In this document: in pieces, positions 1 through 5,060 of the stretch | How positions within the stretch are numbered: position 1 is the first letter of the stretch | Layout of the letters: each line of letters begins with the position of its first letter | Assembly: GCA_015487755.1 (NCBI GenBank) | Contig: WFPG01000033.1 | Span: 1-7,964 of the forward strand | Direction of reading: 5' to 3' | Source: Acidobacteriota bacterium | GTDB taxonomy: Bacteria > Acidobacteriota > Holophagae > Thermotomaculales > Thermotomaculaceae | DNA length: 7,964 bases | Position numbers and translations under genes: made by a program | Notes under the pieces: generated by a model | What the model saw: only the letters and a program-made list of their open reading frames with translations | Told to the model about the DNA's origin: nothing | Databases searched by the model: none

Positions 1-2
1 AT

Positions 3-1013
3 TTTTCCTATTTGTTGTTAATTGCGCCGTCAAATTCTTTTATTTTAAGGGGGCTTGAAATAAACGGGTATGACATTTTAAGCGAAAGGAATTTGTATGC
101 CCCTTTGTTTTTCTTTGTAATAATTTTGCTTGAAATTTTGTGGCTATTGTCTCAAAGAGATTTGAAAAAGTTTAAAAACCTTGCAATTGTTTTGATTGTC
201 GTGTTCGGCATCAGGACTTTTGCGAGAAACTTTGATTTTCAAAACAATTTGACTATATGGAAGGCGTCGTTAAAGTATTCTTCCAACAGGGTAAGGCCTA
301 ACTACAATTATGCCGCCGCTTTAAAAGACGCGGGAAGGTATGAGGAAGCAATACCTTACGCAAGAAGGGCTTTCAGGCTTTCTCCGTCGGGGAATACTAT
401 CGGGCTTCTTGCGAATTTGTATAAAAAAAGCGGGAAAATTGACAATTATCTCACCCTTCTTGAAAGTGCTGTTGAAAAGGAACAATTTCAAACGCCTTTT
501 CTTTACCATGAGTTAGGGGAATACTATTATGAAAACGGAGATTTTAATAAAGCGGAAATTTACTTTCTTATGGCGATTAAGAAAAAAAAGGCCTACCTTT
601 TGCCGAGGATTTCCCTTGTTTATATTTATTTAAATCAAGGAAGGTTAAAGGAAGCCAAAAAGCATTTGGCCTATTTAAAGTGGGTTATAAAGAGAAATAA
701 AGATAGGTATTTTGCAGGAATTTACATAGACAATACTGTGATTTCAAGGGTTTTGTTTGCCGAAGCATTGTACAATTTCGCTCTTGGAAAAGAAAAAATC
801 GGAATAGAAAAGTGTGAGCAGGCGATAAAATTAAACCCTGAATTTACGGAGCCTTACCTGAAATTAGGCGAGTATTATTTCTTAAACGGCAAAGGCCGAA
901 AGGCTTTATACTACTTTAAAAAAGCCGAGACAACCCCTGCTTTTCCCAGATATAAGGGGCAGGTTGAAAGTATGATAAAACAGATTACGGAGAGCGGTAA
1001 AGAAAAAAAATAG
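3..1013 (+). CDS. TPR-repeat membrane protein, C-terminal part (5' end outside window)
   Basis: The reading frame is open to the left edge (Phe-Ser-Tyr precede the first possible TTG at 12), so the gene starts upstream. Residues are counted from that TTG. Two hydrophobic segments at about 31-46 and 57-68 follow the sequence LSERNLYAPL, which resembles the S-E-R-x-L-Y-x-P motif near the end of the membrane part of TMTC-like or PMT-like TPR proteins. After a short R-N-x-x-x-Q-N-N-L-T-I-W linker come several TPR-like helix pairs: about 95-128 (NYAAALKDAGRYEEAIPYAR), 162-195, 197-222, 245-276 and 281-310, the last with the typical pattern L-N-P-x-F-T-E-P-Y-L-K-L-G-E-Y-Y. The C-terminus is Lys-rich. 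TPRs mediate protein contacts. A role in glycosylation or envelope assembly is only a guess from the TMTC-like layout. The following gap and the unrelated operon suggest it is transcribed separately. The TPR call is sure; the family of the membrane part is tentative. Confidence 0.8.
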   Translation, partial: FSYLLLIAPSNSFILRGLEINGYDILSERNLYAPLFFFVIILLEILWLLSQRDLKKFKNLAIVLIVVFGIRTFARNFDFQNNLTIWKASLKYSSNRVRPNYNYAAALKDAGRYEEAIPYARRAFRLSPSGNTIGLLANLYKKSGKIDNYLTLLESAVEKEQFQTPFLYHELGEYYYENGDFNKAEIYFLMAIKKKKAYLLPRISLVYIYLNQGRLKEAKKHLAYLKWVIKRNKDRYFAGIYIDNTVISRVLFAEALYNFALGKEKIGIEKCEQAIKLNPEFTEPYLKLGEYYFLNGKGRKALYYFKKAETTPAFPRYKGQVESMIKQITESGKEKK

Positions 1014-1064
1014 CGATAACTTTATCAAAAACCTGTTAAAAATGAATGATTGTTCAAAAAAGGT

Positions 1065-1094
1065 TAGACTATATTTACTATTTTGAGTTATCAT
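1065..1094 (+). promoter_or_regulatory. Candidate sigma70-type promoter for the respiratory operon
   Basis: The hexamer TAGACT (1065-1070, 4 of 6 matches to TTGACA) is followed after 18 bases by TATCAT (1089-1094, 5 of 6 matches to TATAAT). Transcription would begin near 1101, leaving a leader of about 29 bases that contains the ribosome binding site at 1113-1120. It lies in the only gap of any size in the window, just before the first operon gene, where a promoter is expected. The gap is AT-rich, so chance matches are likely. If the organism is an archaeon, CTATATTTA at 1069-1077 could instead serve as a TATA box. Confidence 0.33.
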
Positions 1095-1112
1095 TATTGA
1101 CTGTGTGGGAGT

Positions 1113-1120
1113 GAGGAGAG
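1113..1120 (+). promoter_or_regulatory. Ribosome binding site supporting the TTG start at 1130
   Basis: GAGGAGAG lies 9 bases before TTG 1130. A competing purine tract, GGGAGGGG at 1141-1148, lies right before an in-frame GTG at 1151, but from GGAGG to that GTG there are only 4 bases, which is short. The better spacing favours the TTG start. Both starts could be used. Confidence 0.55.
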
Positions 1121-1129
1121 TTTTACAAT

Positions 1130-1642
1130 TTGAATAAAAAGGGAGGGGATGTGAATTTTTCAAGAAAGTTTTTTACAATTTTAATGCTTTTCCTTATTTG
1201 GTTGCTTCTTACGGGAAAGGCTACCCTGGACGAAGTGTTAACAGGGATTTTTGTTGCGATTGTGATCTCACTGTTTACAGGTTCCCTTGTTAGTAAAAGG
1301 GGGATGTTCCATTTTCTCCCGGAACAGTTGTGGGGGAAGGTAAAGTTTATCTTTGTTTTTATGATTGAACTTGTTAAGGCAAATGTAGATGTTGCCAAAA
1401 GGGTTCTTTCTCCTAAAATCCCCTTAAACCCGGGAATAGTTAGGGTAAAGACAAAACTTGTTTACCCTAACGATAAATTATGGCTTGCAAATTCAATTAC
1501 CCTGACCCCCGGCACTATGACGCTTGATGTTAAAGACGACGAGCTTTTTATTCACTGGATTGATGTGAAAACAACCGATCCTGACGAGGCCGGGGAAATT
1601 ATTAAGGGGGCTTTTGAAAGGCATCTTGGAGGTGGACAGTGA
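1130..1642 (+). CDS. MrpE/MnhE-like (MbhA-type) antiporter subunit
   Basis: This is the first subunit of the Mrp-type sodium/proton antiporter module, 170 residues from the TTG start and 163 from the alternative GTG at 1151; MrpE proteins are usually about 160-170. Two hydrophobic segments fill residues 13-28 and 36-53. The family pattern follows: E-L-V-K-A-N-V-D-V-A-K-R-V-L near 80-93, then the soluble domain with NSITLTPGTMTLDV at 121-134 and HWIDV at 142-146, the strongest MrpE signature. It would sit in the distal membrane arm beside MrpF and MrpG. It is the first gene after the intergenic gap and overlaps the next gene by 4 bases (GTGA). As in MBX and MBH operons, where the equivalent gene is called A, it opens the operon. 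Family identity is clear; the exact start is not. Confidence 0.92.
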   Translation: MNKKGGDVNFSRKFFTILMLFLIWLLLTGKATLDEVLTGIFVAIVISLFTGSLVSKRGMFHFLPEQLWGKVKFIFVFMIELVKANVDVAKRVLSPKIPLNPGIVRVKTKLVYPNDKLWLANSITLTPGTMTLDVKDDELFIHWIDVKTTDPDEAGEIIKGAFERHLGGGQ

Positions 1643-1893
1643 CATTTGTTTATGTAGTTATCGGGTTAATAGGCGTAAGCCTTTTTTCTGCATTTATCAG
1701 GTTTTTGGTAGGGCCGACTGCAAGCGACAGGGCTATGGCACTTGATTTTATGGCTGTTGTTGTGGTTTCGTTAATGGTTGTCCTTTCTTTTGTTTTTGAT
1801 AGAGCGATATACCTGGATGTTGCTATGATTTATGCCTTAATCGGATTTGTCGGTACTGTCGTTATCGGCAGGTATTTAGAGGGAGGTATGTGA
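1639..1893 (+). CDS. MrpF/MnhF-like (MbhB-type) antiporter subunit
   Basis: This small 84-residue membrane protein has three hydrophobic segments (about 4-23, 36-52 and 58-77), the usual size and topology of MrpF. The family signature GPTASDRAMALD lies at 25-36, where the Asp-Arg pair sits in the loop entering the second helix, and Asp60 lies at the start of the third helix. In Mrp-containing complexes, MrpE, F and G pack together and are linked with the sodium path; that role is inferred from the family. Translation starts at GTG 1639, overlapping the stop of the MrpE-like gene by 4 bases, with GGAGGT at 1628-1633 five bases upstream. The stop shares one base with the next ATG (TGATG), so three consecutive genes are coupled by overlap. 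Confidence 0.94.
   Translation: MTFVYVVIGLIGVSLFSAFIRFLVGPTASDRAMALDFMAVVVVSLMVVLSFVFDRAIYLDVAMIYALIGFVGTVVIGRYLEGGM
1881..1886 (+). promoter_or_regulatory. Ribosome binding site deciding the MrpG-like start at 1893
   Basis: GGGAGG lies inside the end of the MrpF-like gene. It is 6 bases before ATG 1893 but only 3 before the in-frame GTG at 1890, so the ATG is the better start and the longer form with two initial Met residues is unlikely. Confidence 0.65.
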
Positions 1894-2234
1894 TGTTGCA
1901 TACTGTGTTGAATATATTCGGATATATTTTGCTTTCAATTGGATGTTTTTTTCTTGTTGTTTCCTCCCTCGGAATAATTAGAATGCCTGATTTGTATAAC
2001 AGGCTTCAGGCAGGGACGAAAGCAAGCACTTTAGGTGCTATGTGCACCATTATGGGAATTGGTTTTTTGCATCCAGACTGGTGGATTAAGTGCTTCCTTT
2101 TAACGCTTTTCATACTTTTGACAAACCCTCTTTCTTCTTCGGTGCTTGCAAGGGCTTCTTTGAGAAGCGGAGTGAAACCTTACACTCTTGTGTGTAATGA
2201 ATGCAAAGAGTATTTAGAAGAAGAGGAGAAGTAA
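1893..2234 (+). CDS. MrpG/MnhG-like (MbhC-type) antiporter subunit
   Basis: At 113 residues it has the usual size of MrpG, with three hydrophobic segments (about 5-28, 45-60 and 65-86). The diagnostic motif is G-I-I-R-M-P-D-L-Y-N-R-L-Q-A-G-T-K-A-S-T-L-G at about 27-48. Stand-alone MrpG proteins usually read R-L-H-A-A-T-K; Gln for His and the A-G-T-K form are here taken as features of the Mbh/Mbx type, from memory. The polar tail after the last helix contains the pair C-N-E-C and ends in a run of Glu, which is unusual for the family. The start is ATG 1893, sharing one base with the previous stop; the next gene begins one base after this stop. It presumably contributes to sodium/proton exchange in the distal membrane arm. 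Confidence 0.94.
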   Translation: MLHTVLNIFGYILLSIGCFFLVVSSLGIIRMPDLYNRLQAGTKASTLGAMCTIMGIGFLHPDWWIKCFLLTLFILLTNPLSSSVLARASLRSGVKPYTLVCNECKEYLEEEEK

Positions 2235-2235
2235 A

Positions 2236-2496
2236 ATGTTGATATTAGGCGGTATTACATTTTTGTGTGTAGTCCTTATGGTTGTGGCTGCTTATTTTGC
2301 TATAAAAACAAATGACCTTCTGTCTTCGGTAATAGCAAGTTCAACAGTTTCCCTTATGGCAAGCGTTCTGTTTTTAATTCTTCAGGCTCCTGATGTGGCG
2401 ATGACTGAAGCGGCAATAGGTGCGGGTTTGTCAACCTTTGTGTTTTTAATCGCTCTAAGGAAGACAGAGAGATTTGAGAGAGAAGAGGAGCAGTAA
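2236..2496 (+). CDS. MbhD-like subunit (DUF4040; matches part of MrpA C-terminus)
   Basis: This 86-residue protein has three hydrophobic helices (about 2-23, 26-50 and 57-73). The conserved stretch APDVAMTEAAIGAGLST at 51-67 is characteristic of the DUF4040 segment found near the C-terminus of long MrpA proteins and as the separate MbhD/MbxD subunit. NuoJ is the distant complex I counterpart. The Asp and Glu in this motif lie in the membrane region and are candidates for the ion path, an inference from the family. A separate short gene here, instead of a MrpA fusion, is typical of Mbh/Mbx/Mbs operons. GAGGAG (2223-2228) lies 7 bases before ATG 2236. The end is rich in Glu and Arg and doubles as the ribosome binding region of the next gene. 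Confidence 0.93.
   Translation: MLILGGITFLCVVLMVVAAYFAIKTNDLLSSVIASSTVSLMASVLFLILQAPDVAMTEAAIGAGLSTFVFLIALRKTERFEREEEQ
2486..2490 (+). promoter_or_regulatory. Ribosome binding site deciding the start at ATG 2498
   Basis: AGGAG at 2486-2490 is 7 bases upstream of ATG 2498. A longer reading starting at an in-frame TTG at 2474 would overlap the previous gene by 23 bases and would place this ribosome binding site inside the coding region, so ATG 2498 is preferred. Confidence 0.75.
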
Positions 2497-2497
2497 G

Positions 2498-3208
2498 ATG
2501 AAAAAACCGGGATTGAAAAAAAGGTTGAGGGTTAAAAATATATTTGTATTTTTATTGCTTTGCTATCTTGCGTTTCAAATGTTTGGTGTGTTCGGCTTGC
2601 TTGATTTAAACAAAGTAAAAGGCGTTGCCAAATATTACCTTGAAAATGATATTAAAGATACCCAGTCGGCAAATGTTGTAACCTCAATTGTTGTTAACTA
2701 CAGAGGGTTTGATACATTGGGCGAGGTTACCGTTTTGTTCCTTGCGGCGACCGGGCTTGGGGCTATTTTATCTGGAAGGAGAAAAATCAAAAGGAAAAGA
2801 ATCCCTGCAAATGCAATGCTTAAATTCGGTTCTAAGCCTTTGCTCTCCATAATTATCCTTTTCGGTGCTTATATCTTTATTCACGGGCATCTGTCTCCAG
2901 GCGGCGGTTTCCAGGGAGGCACGGTTGTTGCTTCAGGGTTTTTGTTGATGTTGCTTACATTTGAAAGGTATAAAGTTGAGCACAAGTATGTAAAATGGAC
3001 TGAAAGTGTTGCCGGGCTTACCTTTGTTACTATCGGATTGTTCGGTTTGTTCTTGCTTGGCAGTTTCCTTGCAAACTTCCTGCCTTTAGGCAAAGTGGGA
3101 GAGCTTTTCAGTTCAGGTGTTATTCCCATTATTTATATAGCGGTAGGCTTTAAGGTGGGCTCCGAATTAACAGGATTGCTTGACAATATGATGGGGGTAG
3201 TGGAATGA
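2498..3208 (+). CDS. Fused MbhE-like + MrpB/MbhF-like (MnhB domain) subunit
   Basis: This 236-residue protein joins two modules. Residues 1-95 resemble MbhE, the end of MrpA: a Lys/Arg-rich start, a helix at 14-32, an outside loop, the motif NVVTSIVVNYRGFDTLGE at 59-76 and a helix at 77-92. Residues 103-236 form an MnhB (MrpB) domain with four hydrophobic segments and the signature HGHLSPGGGFQGG at 129-141, ending with G-F-K-V-G-S-E-L-T-G-L. MBH has these as separate E and F proteins; in several Mbx/Mbs-type operons they are joined, as far as I recall. The two parts are linked by a basic stretch (GRRKIKRKR, 93-101), probably cytoplasmic. There is no sign of a frameshift: the frame is continuous and both domains look intact. 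It likely sits between the sodium-exchange module and the pumps. The stop overlaps the next ATG (ATGA). Confidence 0.92.
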   Translation: MKKPGLKKRLRVKNIFVFLLLCYLAFQMFGVFGLLDLNKVKGVAKYYLENDIKDTQSANVVTSIVVNYRGFDTLGEVTVLFLAATGLGAILSGRRKIKRKRIPANAMLKFGSKPLLSIIILFGAYIFIHGHLSPGGGFQGGTVVASGFLLMLLTFERYKVEHKYVKWTESVAGLTFVTIGLFGLFLLGSFLANFLPLGKVGELFSSGVIPIIYIAVGFKVGSELTGLLDNMMGVVE

Positions 3209-3573
3209 GAGAGTTGCTGACAAATACGCATTATATAGTCCTTACAGGCGTTTTAATATTGATGGTGATAGGGTTTTTCGGGGCTCTCACAAAAAAGAAT
3301 TTAATAAAAATTCTTATTTCGTTGGGAATTGTGGATACTGGAGTAAACCTATTTTTCATAGTTATCGGCTATTTAAACGGGAAGACCGCTCCGATATTTT
3401 CAAAACCGGGGTTAACGCCTCAACAGATGGTTGACCCTGTGCCTCAGGCACTTGTGCTTACAGCCATTGTTATAGGTGTTGCCGTTCTTGCATTGGGGCT
3501 TTCTATTGTTATCAGGGTTTACGAACATTACGGAACTCTCAATGTGTCTAAGATAAAGAAGATGAGGGGGTAG
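3205..3573 (+). CDS. MrpC/MnhC-like (MbhG-type, NuoK family) subunit
   Basis: At 122 residues with three membrane helices (about 10-28, 33-56 and 81-104), this matches MrpC/MbhG, the NuoK counterpart. The family-defining MVDPVPQALVLTAIVIGVA occupies 75-93, and G-I-V-D-T-G-V-N-L in helix 2 corresponds to the usual conserved Asn-Leu region. Asp44 in that helix is a possible proton-carrying site, where NuoK uses Glu; this is an inference. About 20 polar residues between helices 2 and 3 form a loop containing P-G-L-T-P-Q-Q, also usual in the family. The start overlaps the previous stop by 4 bases and has only a weak G-rich tract upstream, so it probably depends on coupled translation. Confidence 0.94.
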   Translation: MRELLTNTHYIVLTGVLILMVIGFFGALTKKNLIKILISLGIVDTGVNLFFIVIGYLNGKTAPIFSKPGLTPQQMVDPVPQALVLTAIVIGVAVLALGLSIVIRVYEHYGTLNVSKIKKMRG

Positions 3574-3575
3574 GT

Positions 3576-5060
3576 GTGAGTTGGTTTAGTCCTATTTTGA
3601 TGATTGCTGTTCCGCTATTTATTGCGTTTCTTATCCCCCTGTTAGGCTATATCCATAAAAAAGCAGGCCTTTACGCAATGAGTTTAACCCTGCTTTTTAA
3701 TATGCTAACAGGTTTTTATTTTCTGCCTAAAGTTATGGTAAAGCCTATCAGGGTAATTGTTGCAGGGTATAAGCCGCCTTTCGGGATAAACCTTGCAATA
3801 ACCCCGTTTTCAATATTTCTTGCTTGCTTGATTTCCACTATGGGGTTTCTGGTTTCACTTTACCTTTTAAAAGACAATACCACTGAGACACAGGAAAAGT
3901 TTGCAATGCTTATCCTTCTTGTGGTGATGGGGTCAACAGGAATTGTACTTACAGGGGATATCTTCAATATGTTTGTTTTTCTTGAGATTACAAGTATCTC
4001 TTCCTATGCTTTGACCGCTATAAAGAAAGATAGAAAAGGAAGCGAAGCAGGGATTAAGTTTCTACTTGTAGGCTCAATATCTTCAACGCTTCTTCTTTTA
4101 GGCATTGCTTTAATCTACAATCAATTAGGCACTTTAAACCTTGCGGATATTGCAAACAGGTTCTCTCAAATGAACCCAAAGGTTGCTTTTCTTGCAGTAT
4201 CTTTTCTTTTTATAGGGTTCGGCATAGAATCTGAAATGTTTCCTTTAAACGCATGGGCGCCTGATGTTTATCAGGGTGCTCCCGCACCTGTTGCCGCTTT
4301 GTTTTCTGCGGTAACGGTTAAGGCGGGGCTTTATGCAATGGTAAGGTTTCTTTTTACAGTTGCTGCCAAATCAGTATTTATTAAACTGCTTCTTGTTTTC
4401 GGCGTGTTGACTGTAATTGTTTCAGAACTCTCCGCTTTAAGGCAAAATGATGTAAAAAGAATGCTCGGGTATTCCTCTTTGGGGCAAATAGGGGTAATAC
4501 TCTTTGCGGTTGGAATTGGAACCGCGGACGCTATGCAGGGAGCGATTTTCCATTTTGTTAACCACGCTGTTTTGAAAGCGACACTGTTTTTAAGCGTGGG
4601 ACTTCTTGCAAAAGCGGCAGGCGGAAGCACTATGGAAGATTTAAAGGGTATAGGAAAGAAATACCCCTTTGTGGCAGGAGTGTTCGGTATTGCCGCATTA
4701 GGTGTTATGGGCTTTCCCCCTTTAAACGGCTTTGTGAGTAAAATGCTGATTTTAATGGCTGCCGCAAAGACTGAGCATATTGTGTTAATTATGCTTATAC
4801 TTGCCGCAAGCGTAATAGAGGGTGTTTACTATTTCAGGGTTCTTCAGGTTATGTTTAAAGAGCCTGAACCGACAAGGATAGAGAAAAAGGCGTTTCCCGT
4901 GCTTTCACTTGTGCCCCTTGTTGTGCTGGTGTTTGCAATTATAGGAATAGGGCTTTTTTCGGGATATTTAATGCCTTACTTGAAGGGGGCTGCAATGGAT
5001 GTTATGAATCGTTCAACCTATATAGCCGCAATGTTAGGCTCTAACGGAGGTGCGTTATGA
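3576..5060 (+). CDS. First MrpD/NuoL-type ion-pump subunit (MbxH/MbsH-like)
   Basis: This 494-residue protein has about 14 hydrophobic helices and the proton-conducting antiporter core (proton_antipo_M family). Glu137 in NMFVFLEITSISSYAL is the conserved TM5 Glu; Lys249 (A-V-T-V-K-A-G-L-Y) and Lys389 (L-N-G-F-V-S-K) are conserved channel Lys residues, and the FHFVNHAVLKATLF region is intact. The notable change is in TM7: the Lys normally five residues before the Pro of P-L-x-x-W is Glu218 (G-I-E-S-E-M-F-P-L-N-A-W). This Glu replaces one member of the Lys/Glu pair central to the proposed pumping mechanism. GTG 3576 has GAGGGGG at 3564-3570 upstream. The next pump gene overlaps it by 4 bases. 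It is neither NuoL nor MrpA in length; MrpD, MbhH or MbxH fits best. Confidence 0.94.
   Translation: MSWFSPILMIAVPLFIAFLIPLLGYIHKKAGLYAMSLTLLFNMLTGFYFLPKVMVKPIRVIVAGYKPPFGINLAITPFSIFLACLISTMGFLVSLYLLKDNTTETQEKFAMLILLVVMGSTGIVLTGDIFNMFVFLEITSISSYALTAIKKDRKGSEAGIKFLLVGSISSTLLLLGIALIYNQLGTLNLADIANRFSQMNPKVAFLAVSFLFIGFGIESEMFPLNAWAPDVYQGAPAPVAALFSAVTVKAGLYAMVRFLFTVAAKSVFIKLLLVFGVLTVIVSELSALRQNDVKRMLGYSSLGQIGVILFAVGIGTADAMQGAIFHFVNHAVLKATLFLSVGLLAKAAGGSTMEDLKGIGKKYPFVAGVFGIAALGVMGFPPLNGFVSKMLILMAAAKTEHIVLIMLILAASVIEGVYYFRVLQVMFKEPEPTRIEKKAFPVLSLVPLVVLVFAIIGIGLFSGYLMPYLKGAAMDVMNRSTYIAAMLGSNGGAL

Noticed and set aside
12..14. TTG as the true start of the TPR membrane protein
   Set aside because: The frame stays open to the left edge, there is no room for a visible ribosome binding site, and the first residues look like the middle of a larger membrane domain. 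The gene is treated as cut by the window.
582..1010. Two runs of eight A (582-589 and 1003-1010) as programmed slippage sites
   Set aside because: Both encode Lys stretches in an AT-rich gene. The second is just before the stop codon, and no downstream frame continues a recognisable protein.
1015..1065. Terminator after the TPR gene: GATA/TATC hairpin (1015-1026) or AACCT/AGGTT pair (1030-1065)
   Set aside because: Stems are only 4-5 base pairs, one with a 26-base loop, and neither is followed by a T-run.
1097..1129. TTGACT (1097-1102) with TACAAT (1124-1129) as a promoter
   Set aside because: The spacing of 21 bases is too long, and the -10 would touch the start codon, leaving no ribosome binding site in the transcript.
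2474..2497. N-terminal extension of the fused MbhE/MrpB gene from TTG 2474
   Set aside because: It overlaps the previous gene by 23 bases, lacks its own ribosome binding site, and ATG 2498 has AGGAG at 7 bases.
1130..3573. Simple Mrp sodium/proton antiporter operon
   Set aside because: A full MrpA gene is missing, a second long pump gene is present, and NuoH- and NuoB-like genes follow in the same tight array, so the module belongs to a redox complex.
4331..4630. Antisense open frames, such as 4331-4630, 6204-6491 and 2881-3129 on the minus strand
   Set aside because: They lie opposite genes with strong family motifs, have no ribosome binding context, and their translations show no recognisable domains.
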